Below, in pieces: positions 25,767 to 35,208 of a DNA stretch of 64,000 bases. The position numbers were made by a program, and so were the translations under genes. The stretch covers positions 3,472,001-3,536,000 of the forward strand of contig NZ_RAPR01000001.1 of assembly GCF_003610235.1 (NCBI RefSeq). Reading direction: 5' to 3'. This DNA comes from Catellatospora citrea. Its GTDB lineage: Bacteria; Actinomycetota; Actinomycetes; Mycobacteriales; Micromonosporaceae. The notes under the pieces are model-generated. The model worked only from the letters and a program-made list of their open reading frames with translations, was not told the DNA's origin and searched no databases. Every line of letters starts with the position of its first letter. The first letter of the stretch is position 1.

Positions 25767-26774
25767 CTACCCCGCGTGCACCACGTCCCGCTCCTGCGCG
25801 AAGTGGCATGCGCTCGGGTGCCCCGAGGTGGGGCGGATCTGCAGCAACGGCGGCTCCGTCGCGCAGATCTCCTGTGCCTTCCAGCACCGGGTGCGGAAGC
25901 GGCAGCCCGACGGCGGGTTGGCCGGCGACGGGACGTCGCCCTCCAACCGGATGACCGCCTTGCGCTGACGCGCCGTGGGGTCCGGCACCGGCACCGCGGA
26001 CAGCAGAGCCTGCGTGTACGGGTGCGTCGGCCGGACGTAGATGTCGTCGTCGGTGCCGACCTCGACCATCTTGCCGAGGTACATCACGCCCACCCGGTCG
26101 GCGATGTGGCGCACCACCGACAGGTCGTGGGCGATGAAGATGTACGACAGGTTGAACTCGTTCTGCAGCTGGTCCAGCAGGTTCATCACCTGCGCCTGGA
26201 TCGACACGTCGAGTGCCGACACGGGCTCGTCGCAGACGATGACCTCCGGCTTGAGCGCGAGGGCACGGGCGATGCCGATGCGCTGGCGCTGACCGCCGGA
26301 GAACTGGTGCGGGTACCGGTTGATGTGCTCGGGGTTGAGACCGACCACGTCCAGCAGGTCCTGCACCTTGCGCCGCCGCTCGCCCTTGGGCGCCACCTCG
26401 GGGTGGATCTCGAACGGCTCCCCGACGATGTCGCCCACGGTCATCCGCGGGTTGAGCGAGGTGTACGGGTCCTGCATGACGAGCTGGATGTTGCGACGCA
26501 GCCGGCGCTGGTCGGCCGGGTTGAGCCGCAGCACGTCCCGCCCCTGGTAGCGCACCTCACCCGAGGTGGGCTTCTCCAGGTTCATCAGCAGCTTGGCCAG
26601 CGTCGACTTGCCACAGCCCGACTCGCCGACGATGCCCAGGGTCTCGCCCTTGTGCAGGTCGAGCGAGACACCGTCGACCGCCTTGATCTGCCCGATGGTG
26701 CGCTTGAAGACGATGCCCTGGCGGATCGGGAAGTGCTTGACCAGGTCGCGTACTTCGAGGATCACTTCACTCAC
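25767..26774 (-). CDS. oppF: Oligopeptide ABC transporter ATPase OppF (operon 2)
   Basis: 335 aa ATPase. It has Walker A GESGCGKS, signature FSGGQRQR, Walker [12 protein letters not shown] and switch [10 protein letters not shown], and ends with the cysteine-containing GCRFRTRC region. The start is a GTG (VSEVILEV) that overlaps the last eight bases of oppD (stop at 26767-26769), so translation is coupled; a longer in-frame extension upstream is not family-like. It is the last gene of the minus-strand operon and strongly resembles OppF of operon 1. Confidence 0.93.
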   Translation of the reverse strand: MSEVILEVRDLVKHFPIRQGIVFKRTIGQIKAVDGVSLDLHKGETLGIVGESGCGKSTLAKLLMNLEKPTSGEVRYQGRDVLRLNPADQRRLRRNIQLVMQDPYTSLNPRMTVGDIVGEPFEIHPEVAPKGERRRKVQDLLDVVGLNPEHINRYPHQFSGGQRQRIGIARALALKPEVIVCDEPVSALDVSIQAQVMNLLDQLQNEFNLSYIFIAHDLSVVRHIADRVGVMYLGKMVEVGTDDDIYVRPTHPYTQALLSAVPVPDPTARQRKAVIRLEGDVPSPANPPSGCRFRTRCWKAQEICATEPPLLQIRPTSGHPSACHFAQERDVVHAG

Positions 26775-27804
26775 GGCCGTACAGCTCCTCTGCGAAGTGA
26801 CAGGCGCTGGAGCGGACGCCACCCAGCTCGATCAGCGCGGGGCGCTGGGTCGAGCAGATGTCACGCGCCATCTGGCACCGCGGGTGGAACGCGCAGCCCG
26901 AGGGGATGCGCAGCAGGTTGGGCGGAAGACCCTTGATGGTGTTGAGCTCCTGGCCCTTGAGGTCCAGGCGCGGCAGCGAGTCCAGCAGGGCCAGCGTGTA
27001 CGGGTGGCAGGGCTTGCCGTACAGGTTGTGCACGTCGGCCTGCTCCACGATCCGGCCCGCGTACATGACCGCGATCCGGTCCGCGACGTCGGCGACCACG
27101 CCGAGGTCGTGGGTGATCAGGATCATGCCCATGTTCCGGTCGCGGCGGATCTCCGCCAGCAGGTCCATGATCTGGGCCTGCACCGTCACGTCGAGCGCCG
27201 TGGTGGGCTCGTCCGCGATCAGCACCTCGGGGTCCAGCGCCAGCGCCATGGCGATCATGACGCGCTGGCGCATGCCGCCGGAGAACTGGTGCGGGTAGTC
27301 CTTCAGGCGCGTCTTCGCCGCCGGGATCTTGACCAGGTCCAGCAGCTCCGTGGCGCGCTGGTAGCCGTCGGCGCGGCTCATGCCCCGCCGCTTGCGGAAC
27401 AGCTCGGCGATCTGGAACCCGACCGTGAAGACCGGGTTCAGCGCCGAGAGCGCGTCCTGGAACACCATCGCGATGCCCTCGCCGCGGACCAGCCGGCGCT
27501 CGTCCTTGCCCATGGTGAGCAGGTCCTTGCCGCGGAAGCGGATGGAACCGCCCGTCACGAAGCCCGGCGGGGTGTCGAGGATGCCCATGATGGTCTGCGC
27601 CGTCACGCTCTTGCCGGAGCCCGACTCGCCGAGCACCGCCAACGTCTCACCGGCGTCCACGTGGTACGACACACCGTTGATCACCTTGGCCACGCCGTCC
27701 CGGGTGCGGAACTCGACGTGCAGGTTGTCGACCTCGAGCAGGTGGCCCGCAGAGCCGCCGTCGACGCCTTGCACCGGCGCCGTCTTCACCTTGATGTCAC
27801 TCAC
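26767..27804 (-). CDS. oppD: Oligopeptide ABC transporter ATPase OppD (operon 2)
   Basis: 345 aa. GTG start ([10 protein letters not shown]) with a perfect AGGAGG four bases upstream (27809-27814). It has Walker A GESGSGKS, signature FSGGMRQR, Walker [13 protein letters not shown] and switch [11 protein letters not shown]. The C-terminal CAFHPRC and later cysteines match OppD of operon 1. The reading frame stays open far upstream through oppC, which is coincidental: that stretch is the alternate frame of a real permease gene. Confidence 0.94.
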   Translation of the reverse strand: MSDIKVKTAPVQGVDGGSAGHLLEVDNLHVEFRTRDGVAKVINGVSYHVDAGETLAVLGESGSGKSVTAQTIMGILDTPPGFVTGGSIRFRGKDLLTMGKDERRLVRGEGIAMVFQDALSALNPVFTVGFQIAELFRKRRGMSRADGYQRATELLDLVKIPAAKTRLKDYPHQFSGGMRQRVMIAMALALDPEVLIADEPTTALDVTVQAQIMDLLAEIRRDRNMGMILITHDLGVVADVADRIAVMYAGRIVEQADVHNLYGKPCHPYTLALLDSLPRLDLKGQELNTIKGLPPNLLRIPSGCAFHPRCQMARDICSTQRPALIELGGVRSSACHFAEELYGRE

Positions 27805-27812
27805 GACGCCTC

Positions 27813-28796
27813 CTAGCGCAGCTTCGGGTCTAGTGCGTCGCGCACGGCATCGCCGAGCATGACGAAGCTGAGCACCGCAATGGCGAGGAACGCGGCGGGG
27901 AACGCCATGATGTAGGGCGCGGTCTCCATGTAGTTGCGACCGTCGCCGATCATGATGCCCCAGGAGACGACCGGCTCCCGCAGGCCGACGCCGAGGAAGG
28001 ACAGTGTCGCCTCCGCGCCGATGTACCCGCCGAGCGTGATCGTGCCGACCACCACCATCGGGGCGACGGCGTTGGGCAGGACGTGCCGGAAGATGACCCG
28101 GCCCGGCCGGGCGCCCAGCGCCTGCGCGGCGTGCACGTAGTCCAGCTGCTTGGTGGACAGCACCGCCGCCCGCATGATGCGGGCGAACGACGGCCAGCCC
28201 AGCGCGACGAACGTCATGATCACCAGGCTGGTGATGCGGAACGCGCTCGGGCTGTCCTGCACCGGTGCGAAGGTCGACAGGATCACCAGCGCGCCGAGCA
28301 CGAACGGCAGGCCGAGGAAGATGTCGCCGAACCGCGCCAGCAGCGTGTCGGTCCAGCCGCCCAGGTAGCCGCTCAGGATGCCGAAGGTCCCGCCCAGCAG
28401 CATGTTGCCGATGACCGCGGACAGGCCCACCACGATCGAGGCGCGGGCGCCGTAGACCGTCCGGGCGTAGATGTCCTTGCCCTGCAGGTCGAATCCGAAC
28501 TGGCCCTGCTTGCCGAACTGGAACCAGCTGCCGAAGTCCGGCGGGGTCAGGCTCCGGTTGAGGTCGGCCGCCTGGGGATCGACGGAGCTGAACAGCGACG
28601 GGAACGCGGCCATCAGCACGAAGATCGTGATCATGATCGCGGAGATCACGAACAGCGGCTTGCGCCGCAGCTCGTACCAGGCGTCCGTCCACAAGCTACG
28701 CGGCTTGTCCTTCTTGGGGGCCGACTCCACGACCGCCGGGGTCGCCGGCATCGGGGCGGCCTCGGCCGTGGGCGTGGCCACTTCCGGGCTACTCAT
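27813..28796 (-). CDS. oppC: Oligopeptide ABC transporter permease OppC (operon 2)
   Basis: 327 aa permease. A Pro/Ala-rich cytoplasmic N terminus of about 45 residues precedes WYELRRKPLFVISAIMITIFVLMA, the first helix. The EAA loop is DYVHAAQALGARPGRVIFRH, followed by EATLSFLGVGLREPVVSWG, ending GDAVRDALDPKLR. The ATG lies within the end of oppB (8-base overlap), so I chose it over an upstream frame without similarity. Same architecture as OppC of operon 1. Confidence 0.93.
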   Translation of the reverse strand: MSSPEVATPTAEAAPMPATPAVVESAPKKDKPRSLWTDAWYELRRKPLFVISAIMITIFVLMAAFPSLFSSVDPQAADLNRSLTPPDFGSWFQFGKQGQFGFDLQGKDIYARTVYGARASIVVGLSAVIGNMLLGGTFGILSGYLGGWTDTLLARFGDIFLGLPFVLGALVILSTFAPVQDSPSAFRITSLVIMTFVALGWPSFARIMRAAVLSTKQLDYVHAAQALGARPGRVIFRHVLPNAVAPMVVVGTITLGGYIGAEATLSFLGVGLREPVVSWGIMIGDGRNYMETAPYIMAFPAAFLAIAVLSFVMLGDAVRDALDPKLR

Positions 28797-29697
28797 AGCG
28801 GATCCTCGGGTCCAAGACCCCGTACAGAAGGTCGACGAGCAGGTTGACGATGAGGTAGACGAGCACCAGGATCGCCACGATCGACACCACCACACCGGAC
28901 TGCCGGCGGTTGATGGAGTCGAACAGCAGCCCGCCGATGCCGCGGATGTTGAAGATGCCCTCGGTGACGATGGCGCCGCCCATGAGCGCGCCGAGGTCCA
29001 GGCCGAGCCAGGTGACGACCGGGATCATCGAGTTGCGCAGCAGGTGCACGCCCGTGACGCGGCCGGGGGCCAGGCCCTTGGCGACCGCGGTCCGCACGTA
29101 GTCGGCACGCCGGTTCTCCACCAGGTTCACCCGGGTCAACCGGGTGATGTACGCCAGCGAGCCGCTGCCCAGGATGAGACCAGGGATGATCAGCTCCACC
29201 AGGGGCGCCTCGGGCGACACCGACGCCAGCCCCAGGGAGTAGCGGGCCACGAGACCGATCACGAAGATCGGCGTGGCGATCAGGACCAGGGTCGACACCA
29301 GCACCAGGTTGTCGATGAAGCTGCCCCGGCGAAGGCCGGTGAGCACGCCGGCGGTGATGCCGATCAGCGCCTCGGCGGCGACGGCCACCAGTGCGAGCTT
29401 GATCGAGACGGGGAAGGCCTGCGCCAGCAGTTCACCGATGTCGGTGCCGTTGAAGGTCTGGCCGAACTCGCCGCGCATCAGGTTGGTCAGGTAGTTCAGG
29501 TACTGCACGGGCAGCGGGTCGTCCAGGCCGAACTTGTCGGTCATGGACTGGACGTACGAGGCCGGGCACTGCCGTTCGCCGCAACGTCCCGCAAAAGGAT
29601 CACCTGGTAGTCCCCACACCAGGAACCAGATGAGAAAGGTGGTGCCGATGAAGACAGGGATCGCCTGCAGCAAACGGCGGAGGGCATATCGCCCCAT
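28789..29697 (-). CDS. oppB: Oligopeptide ABC transporter permease OppB (operon 2)
   Basis: 302 aa permease starting MGRYALRRLLQAIPVFIG, typical of OppB/DppB, with about six helices. Between helices 1 and 2 it carries a loop with two cysteines (AGRCGERQCPASY) that OppB of operon 1 lacks; an extracytoplasmic disulfide is possible. The EAA loop is RTAVAKGLAPGRVTGVHLLRN. GAGGAG precedes the ATG. Nested hairpins separate it from the binding-protein gene upstream. Confidence 0.92.
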   Translation of the reverse strand: MGRYALRRLLQAIPVFIGTTFLIWFLVWGLPGDPFAGRCGERQCPASYVQSMTDKFGLDDPLPVQYLNYLTNLMRGEFGQTFNGTDIGELLAQAFPVSIKLALVAVAAEALIGITAGVLTGLRRGSFIDNLVLVSTLVLIATPIFVIGLVARYSLGLASVSPEAPLVELIIPGLILGSGSLAYITRLTRVNLVENRRADYVRTAVAKGLAPGRVTGVHLLRNSMIPVVTWLGLDLGALMGGAIVTEGIFNIRGIGGLLFDSINRRQSGVVVSIVAILVLVYLIVNLLVDLLYGVLDPRIRYE

Positions 29698-29730
29698 GAC
29701 TACTCCTCACTGAGCCTCGCCGAGATAGGG

Positions 29731-29819
29731 CCGACCCCACATGCCGCGGCGGTCACCCGCCGCGTCACCTGGGGTCGGACCCGCCGGCGTGCCGGGCCCT
29801 CGCGGGCACGGCACGCCGG
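29731..29819 (-). terminator. Nested hairpins between oppA and oppB (operon 2)
   Basis: A 9-bp stem (29731-29739 / 29770-29778) encloses an 8-bp stem (29745-29752 / 29757-29764). Beside it is a second 10-bp hairpin (29784-29793 / 29810-29819) directly after the oppA stop. No T-run. Position mirrors the hairpin in operon 1. Confidence 0.65.
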
Positions 29820-29838
29820 TTCATATCCGGTGCCTAGC

Positions 29839-31479
29839 TCACTTGACCGTGACGGTGGCCAGGTCCAGCTCGCCAAAGGTGTTGATGGTGACGGTCGCGA
29901 GCTTCGCGGACCACACGGTCTGCTGCGACGAGTGCCACAGCGGGATGGTCGGCATGAGAGCCGGCAGCATCGCCTCGGCGTCCTGGTACAGCTTCTCGGC
30001 GGCCGCGAGGTCGGCGGTGCCGTCGGCCTCCTTCAGCTTCGCGTCGAACGCCGCGTCCGAGAACTTGCCGTCGTTGGACGAGGCACCCGTCTTGAGCAGC
30101 GGGTTCAGCCAGTTCTCGATGTGCGGGTAGTCAGCCTGCCAGCCGGCGCGGGACATGCCCGTCATCTTCTGGGTGGTGACCAGCGTGCGGAACTCACCGA
30201 AGGTCGGGAACGGCTTGCCGGTGCAGGTCACCTGCAGGGCGGTCGCGATGCTGTTGCAGACGGCGTCGACCCACGGCTTGTGCGAGGCGTCACCGTTGTA
30301 AGCCAGGGAGATCTCCTTCGGCTTGGTGGTCGCCGAGTCGTACAGAGCCTTGGCCTTGGCGGCGTCGAAGGTGCAGAACTCGCCACACGAGCCGTCCTTG
30401 TAGCCGGCCATGTTCGGGTTGACCCAGCCGTTCATCGGGATGCGCGTGTTGTTGAAGATCTTCTCGACGATCAGCTTGCGGTCGATCGCCATCGAGATCG
30501 CCTGGCGCACCTTCGGGTCGTTGTAACCCGGCAGCCAGGTCGGCATCGCGATGAAGGCCGACGACGAGACCGGCTTGTTGCTCGAGCGGTCCGCACCGAA
30601 GTCCGTCTTGTACAGGTCGCCGACCAGCTTGGCCGACGGAACCTGCTGCTGGAAGTCGATGGTGCCGTTCTTGACGTCCTCGTAGGCGGCGGCGTCGTCG
30701 GTGTAGACGCGGAAGACGACGTCCTTCACCTTCGGCTTGTCGGCGCCCTGGTAGTCGTCGTTACGGGTGACCTTCAGCTCGACGTTCTTGGTCCACGAGT
30801 CGAGCTTGAAGGGGCCGTTGCCGATCGGCTTCTGGCCGAAGGCAGCCGGGTCCTTGAAGAAGGCGTCCGGCAGCGGCATGAACGCCGAGTAACCGACCTT
30901 GATCGGCCACAGGTTCGACGGGCCGCTCAGGGTCACCTCGAACGTGTTGTCGTCGACGACCTTCAGACCGTCGAGCTTGTCCTTGGCCGGCTTCGGGGCC
31001 ACCTGAGGCTTGTCCGGACCGTCCGGGTCCTCGCTGACGACGTCGCTGTAGCCCTTGATGTCACCGAAGAACGTGCCGTTGATCAGACCGTTCGGCGAGT
31101 ACGCCGCGTAGTTCCACGCGTCGACGTAGTTCTTCGCGGTGACGGAGGTGCCGTCGTGCCACTTCCAGCCCGGCTTGAGCTTGACGGTCCAGGTCGTGCC
31201 GCCGTCAGCGGAGGTGATCGACTCGGCGTTCGCCATCTCGGTCTTGGCGTCGGCAGCCGCGTAGTTCGTCAGACCGGTGAAGAGCGCGTCGATGACCACG
31301 CCGCCCTGGGTCTCCGAGGTACCGGCCGGCACCAGCGGGTTCTGGGGCTCGCTCCAGCTGATGATGAACGAGCCGTCGTTCTTGGGTGCTTCCGGCTCAG
31401 GCGTGCTGGTGCAACCAGCCGCGGCCAGGGCGACAGCGGTCAGACCGACTGCCACCTTCCATGGGGTAATCCCACGCAT
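29839..31479 (-). CDS. oppA: Oligopeptide ABC transporter substrate-binding lipoprotein (operon 2)
   Basis: 546 aa SBP_bac_5 lipoprotein: signal peptide with lipobox AAGC (Cys23), then mature SFIISWSEPQNPLVPAGTSE, WTVKLKPGWKWHDGTSVTAKNY and RQAISMAIDRKLIVEKIF. It captures peptides outside the cell for OppBCDF of the same operon. GAGGAGG lies upstream of the ATG. Paralogous to OppA at 2006-3634 but clearly diverged, so the two importers may differ in peptide preference. Confidence 0.92.
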   Translation of the reverse strand: MRGITPWKVAVGLTAVALAAAGCTSTPEPEAPKNDGSFIISWSEPQNPLVPAGTSETQGGVVIDALFTGLTNYAAADAKTEMANAESITSADGGTTWTVKLKPGWKWHDGTSVTAKNYVDAWNYAAYSPNGLINGTFFGDIKGYSDVVSEDPDGPDKPQVAPKPAKDKLDGLKVVDDNTFEVTLSGPSNLWPIKVGYSAFMPLPDAFFKDPAAFGQKPIGNGPFKLDSWTKNVELKVTRNDDYQGADKPKVKDVVFRVYTDDAAAYEDVKNGTIDFQQQVPSAKLVGDLYKTDFGADRSSNKPVSSSAFIAMPTWLPGYNDPKVRQAISMAIDRKLIVEKIFNNTRIPMNGWVNPNMAGYKDGSCGEFCTFDAAKAKALYDSATTKPKEISLAYNGDASHKPWVDAVCNSIATALQVTCTGKPFPTFGEFRTLVTTQKMTGMSRAGWQADYPHIENWLNPLLKTGASSNDGKFSDAAFDAKLKEADGTADLAAAEKLYQDAEAMLPALMPTIPLWHSSQQTVWSAKLATVTINTFGELDLATVTVK

Positions 31480-31729
31480 GCGTGTGCCTCCTCAGGCGCT
31501 CACGAGGGGGTGTGAGGTGGCCACACTTTCGCACCCCGTGTGCACGCGCCGGAAGGGCCTGATACCAACCCGTTACCGAGACGGGACGACGCCGATATCC
31601 CGTCAAGAAATGCTTCACATCTCGGCGCGACGTCCTGACCAGCGGGTTTTGTGCTGGTTGAGGCAGTAGTCGATCGAGGGACGAAACAAGATGGTAACTG
31701 GCATCCCAGCCTGTGGGCGATACCGAGAG
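31480..31729. promoter_or_regulatory. Intergenic region upstream of oppA (operon 2)
   Basis: 250 bases between the response-regulator stop and oppA, both minus strand. A short hairpin ACCAGC/GCTGGT (31638-31658) may end the response-regulator transcript. The remainder should hold the opp promoter. The TTGCCnGGCAA palindromes found before operon 1 are absent, so the two operons seem differently controlled. Confidence 0.4.
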
Positions 31730-32389
31730 TTACACGAGGCGTCGATCTGCTGCCCAACGCGACAATTCATACCTGTTGGACATCTGCAGTTTACGGAGCA
31801 CATTGGAGACATGGGTCTCCACCGTCTTGATGGAGATGAACAGCTCCTTGGCGATCTCCTTGTACGCGTACCCCCGGGCCAGCAGCCGCAGCACCTCGCG
31901 CTCCCGGTTGGTCAGCTGGTCCAGCTCCGGGTCGGCCACCGGCGCGTCCGGGCGCGCGGCGAAGGCGTCCAGCACGAACCCGGCCAGCCGGGGCGAGAAG
32001 ACCGCGTCCCCGTCGGCCACCCGCCGGATCGCGTCCACCAGATCGTCCGGGGAGATCGTCTTGGTGACGTAGCCGCGCGCGCCCGCCCGGATCAAACCGA
32101 TCACGTCCTCGGCCGCGTCGGAGACCGACAGCGCCAGGAAGCGCACCTGCGGCTGGGTCTTGCGCACCGCGTCGAGCACCGCGCGGCCGCCGCCGTCCGG
32201 CATGTGCACGTCCAGCAGCACCACGTCCGGCACCACCGAGCCGATCATCGACACGGCCTGGGCCACCGTCGCCGCCTCGCCGACCACGTCGACGTGGCCC
32301 CCCAGCTCGGCCCGTACGCCCGCGCGGAACATCCCGTGGTCGTCGACCAGGAACACCCGCAACCGCTGCCCGCTGACGTTCTCGGTCAT
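31730..32389 (-). CDS. NarL/FixJ-family response regulator
   Basis: 219 aa. The N-terminal receiver has the acidic pair in VFLVDDHGMFRAG, phospho-acceptor Asp in VVLLDVHMPDG, Ser in LALSVSD and Lys in GYVTKTISP. The C-terminal LuxR-type helix-turn-helix reads LTNREREVLRLLARGYAYKEIAKEL then VKTVETHVSNVLRKLQ with one substitution. It is encoded 43 bases after the PspC-histidine kinase and is its likely partner. A GTG two codons upstream is possible, but GAGGGG is better spaced for the ATG. Confidence 0.93.
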   Translation of the reverse strand: MTENVSGQRLRVFLVDDHGMFRAGVRAELGGHVDVVGEAATVAQAVSMIGSVVPDVVLLDVHMPDGGGRAVLDAVRKTQPQVRFLALSVSDAAEDVIGLIRAGARGYVTKTISPDDLVDAIRRVADGDAVFSPRLAGFVLDAFAARPDAPVADPELDQLTNREREVLRLLARGYAYKEIAKELFISIKTVETHVSNVLRKLQMSNRYELSRWAADRRLV

Positions 32390-32432
32390 GCCCACCCCTC
32401 GTTCCGCTCGCTCATACCCCGCCGCCGCCCGC

Positions 32433-33680
32433 TCATGCCGGCGTCTCCTTCGGCTCCTTCGGCGAGGTGACCGCCATGGTCAGTCTCACCTCGGTGCCCT
32501 CGCCGACCTCGCTGCGGATCTCCGCGTGGCCGCCGTGCCGCGACATACGCCCGATGATCGAACCACGGACGCCGTGCCGCCGCTCCTCGACACCGTTGAG
32601 GTCGAACCCGGTGCCCCGGTCGCGGACGAACACGCTCAGCATGGTCGGCTCCGCCTCGGCGTACAACGACACGGTCTTGACCTTGGCATGGCGGGCCGCG
32701 TTGACCAGCGCCTCGCGCGCCGCGGCGACGATCGCGGACACCTTGTCGTCCACCAGGCGGTCACCGACCACCACCGCCTCCACGGCGATGCCGTAGGTGT
32801 CCTCCACCTCCGCGGCGGCCTGCTGGAGCGCCGCGGCGAAGTGCTCGGTCGGGGAGCCGGTGGGCTGGTAGAGCCAGTTGCGCAGGCTGCGCTCCTGGCC
32901 CCGGGCGATGCGCTGCACGGCCGCCGGATCGGCCGCGTTGCGCTGGATCAGCGCCAGCGTGTGCAGCACCTGGTCGTGCACCATCGCGGCGAGCTCCGCG
33001 CGTTCCTGCTCGCGGATGCGGCCCTCGCGCTCGGCGCGCAGCGCGGTCAGCGTGCGCCACAGCACGGGCGCCGCCACGAGGCCGACGCCGGCGAGCGCGA
33101 CCAGCGCGAACGCGATCGCCCGCCACATGTCGGCCCAGGACACGTTGGCGACCGGGGAGTAGAGGAAGACCAGGCCGAGGATGCCCACCGCGACCAGCAC
33201 CCCGCCGGCCAGGAAGCGCAGCAGGTAGATCCGGCGGTCCCCGTCGGAGAGGGCGGCCAGCCAGGGGGCCGACGGCGACTCGTCGGACCAGCGCTGGCGG
33301 CGGTCCGGGTCACTCTGGTGCCAGATGATGCCCGCGCCGACCGCGACCAGGGCGACCAGCCAGCCGACGGTCATCCCGATGCCGCCGTTGTGATTGATCA
33401 GCGTGCTGACCGTCATCAGCGCCAGCCCGGCCAGCACGAACGGGGCCAGCCGCCACAGCGAGCGGGGACGGGTCTCCCCCGGCCCGGCCGGCAGCACGGC
33501 CCAGAAGGCGGCGTAGAGGAGCGCACCGAGGCCGTTGATGGGCAGCAGCAGGACGAAGGCGATCCGGATCAGCGTCGGAGACAGCCGTACGTTCGCGGCG
33601 ATGCCCCCGGCCACCCCGGCGACCAGGCGGTCGGAGCGGGAGCGGGTCAGGCGGGGGGAGTCGGGCACGGAGGGCTGCAC
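32433..33680 (-). CDS. Histidine kinase with N-terminal PspC domain
   Basis: 415 aa membrane sensor. Residues about 10-70 are a PspC domain (RSDRLVAGVAGGIAANVRLSPTLIRIAFVLL). Further transmembrane helices lie near residues 80-130 and 155-210. The dimerisation/phospho-acceptor helix AELAAMVHDQVLHTLALIQ contains the His of HisKA_3-type kinases. The HATPase has EALVNAARHAK (N box) and VRDRGTGFDL (G box). Start is GTG. Divergent from the PspC/LiaF-like gene, suggesting that it senses or controls envelope stress through that protein. Confidence 0.9.
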   Translation of the reverse strand: MQPSVPDSPRLTRSRSDRLVAGVAGGIAANVRLSPTLIRIAFVLLLPINGLGALLYAAFWAVLPAGPGETRPRSLWRLAPFVLAGLALMTVSTLINHNGGIGMTVGWLVALVAVGAGIIWHQSDPDRRQRWSDESPSAPWLAALSDGDRRIYLLRFLAGGVLVAVGILGLVFLYSPVANVSWADMWRAIAFALVALAGVGLVAAPVLWRTLTALRAEREGRIREQERAELAAMVHDQVLHTLALIQRNAADPAAVQRIARGQERSLRNWLYQPTGSPTEHFAAALQQAAAEVEDTYGIAVEAVVVGDRLVDDKVSAIVAAAREALVNAARHAKVKTVSLYAEAEPTMLSVFVRDRGTGFDLNGVEERRHGVRGSIIGRMSRHGGHAEIRSEVGEGTEVRLTMAVTSPKEPKETPA

Positions 33681-33803
33681 AGGGTCGATGGTTTCACGAG
33701 GTGGACGCCATCGCCCACGGGTGAGGCCCCGGAGATGGGCCGCCGCACATTCTCAGGGTCCGCTCAGGGTCGCCGCCTGAGGCAGGTCAGGCCTGCTCAG
33801 CGG

Positions 33804-33809
33804 GACTAT
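33804..33809 (+). promoter_or_regulatory. -10-like hexamer for leaderless pspC-like gene
   Basis: GACTAT ends seven bases before the ATG at 33817, with no Shine-Dalgarno in between. Confidence 0.45.
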
Positions 33810-33816
33810 CGACAGC

Positions 33817-35208
33817 ATGAGCGATGAGACCCCGACGCCGCCCGGCGCGGTGCCCCCCGGGCAGGCCCCGCCCGCGGCACAGGCTCCGCCCCCTCCACCC
33901 CCTCCCCCTCCCCACGGCGAGTCGTCCCCCTACGCCTCCTGGGCGGCGCCGTACGGCCTGATCCGGCCGCGCCACGGCCGCTACCTGGCCGGCGTGTGCG
34001 GCGCGCTGGGCCGCGCCACCAAGACCGACCCGCTGCTGTGGCGGGTGCTGATCGGCGTGCTCTCCGTGTTCGGCGTGGGCATCGTCGTCTACCTGGCGGC
34101 CTGGCTGCTCACCCCGGCCGAGGGCGACAGCTCGTCGCCGGTCGAGGCGCTGTTCGGCCGCGGCTACTCGGGCACCTCGTCCACGCTGACGCTGGTGATC
34201 GGCGTACTCACGGTGATCATGATCGGCGCGGTGACCAACAGCTTCGAGGTCGCCGTCATCGCCGCGATCGGGCTGGTCATCGCCGCGCTCGTGGTGAGCC
34301 GCAACGCGGCCGGCGGCCAGCCGCCGCGCAGCCGGCCCGGCGCGACCTACCTGCCCCCGGACTACGCCGCGGCGCCTCCGCCAGTGACTCGTCCTGGCGG
34401 CTCGCCTGAACGGCGACCCACCTGGGACTCCTCACCAGCGGTCACCGTGCCGGCCGCCGCGCCGATGCCCGCCGCGGTGACGGTGCCCGTGCCGCCGCTG
34501 GAGCCCACCGGTTACCGGCCCCCGTTCGCCCCGCACGGCCCGTACGCCCCCGCGGCGCCGCCTCCCCCGCCGCCTCCGCTCAAGGCGCCCAAGGTGAAGC
34601 GGGAGCCGTCCCGGCTCGGTCGGTTGATCTTCGGGCTGACCATGGTCGCGCTCGGCGGTCTCGCGATGGCCGACATGGCCGGCGTCTCCATTCCGGGCAG
34701 CACCTACGTCGCCGCCGCGCTGGGCATGGTGGGCCTCGGGCTGGTCATCGGCGCCTGGTTCGGCCGGGCGCGCGGCTACATCCTGATCGGCATCGTGCTC
34801 GCCCTGGTGCTGCCGATGGTCGCCGCGACCGGTGACTGGAGCCGGGAGCGCACCCAGGCCGGCACCGTGACCTGGATGCCGACCTCACTGGAGGAGCTGC
34901 ACGACCGGTACGAGCACCGCTTCGGCGAGGCCACGCTCGACCTGACCGGGCTCGACCTGACCGGCCAGGACGTCGAGGTGTCCGCGCAGATCACCGGCGG
35001 CGACCTGAAGGTCATCGTGCCGCCGGACGTCGACGTCACCGTCGTCGCGCAGGTCAACCTCGCCGACGCCGACGTCTTCGGCCGCAGCATCAGCGGGGCC
35101 GGGCAGCGCGACACCCAGACCAGCCTCGGCGACGACGGCAAGCCGGGCCCCGGCAAGCTGCTCCTCAAACTCGACGTCAACCTCGGTCACGCGGAGGTGA
35201 TCCGGTGA
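33817..35208 (+). CDS. PspC / LiaF-like membrane protein
   Basis: 463 aa. A Pro-rich N terminus (residues 1-33) precedes a PspC domain (RPRHGRYLAGVCGALGRATKTDPLLWRVLIGVLSVFG). Two or more helices and a second Pro-rich linker (about 160-255) follow, then helices around 265-335 and a C-terminal domain with TGGDLKVIVPPDVDVTV and VNLADADVFG, a beta-helical pattern like LiaF/DUF2154 proteins. It overlaps the next gene by four bases. Divergent from the PspC-kinase. Probably a membrane partner of that two-component system. Confidence 0.82.
   Translation: MSDETPTPPGAVPPGQAPPAAQAPPPPPPPPPHGESSPYASWAAPYGLIRPRHGRYLAGVCGALGRATKTDPLLWRVLIGVLSVFGVGIVVYLAAWLLTPAEGDSSSPVEALFGRGYSGTSSTLTLVIGVLTVIMIGAVTNSFEVAVIAAIGLVIAALVVSRNAAGGQPPRSRPGATYLPPDYAAAPPPVTRPGGSPERRPTWDSSPAVTVPAAAPMPAAVTVPVPPLEPTGYRPPFAPHGPYAPAAPPPPPPPLKAPKVKREPSRLGRLIFGLTMVALGGLAMADMAGVSIPGSTYVAAALGMVGLGLVIGAWFGRARGYILIGIVLALVLPMVAATGDWSRERTQAGTVTWMPTSLEELHDRYEHRFGEATLDLTGLDLTGQDVEVSAQITGGDLKVIVPPDVDVTVVAQVNLADADVFGRSISGAGQRDTQTSLGDDGKPGPGKLLLKLDVNLGHAEVIR

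Noticed and set aside
27805..28692. Apparent OppD extension of about 300 codons
   Set aside because: It is an alternate frame of oppC. A GTG with a perfect AGGAGG marks the OppD start.
30000..31479. Horizontal acquisition of the second opp operon
   Set aside because: Codon use and GC content look like the neighbours, and flanking repeats or tRNA genes are missing. Paralogy is enough to explain it.
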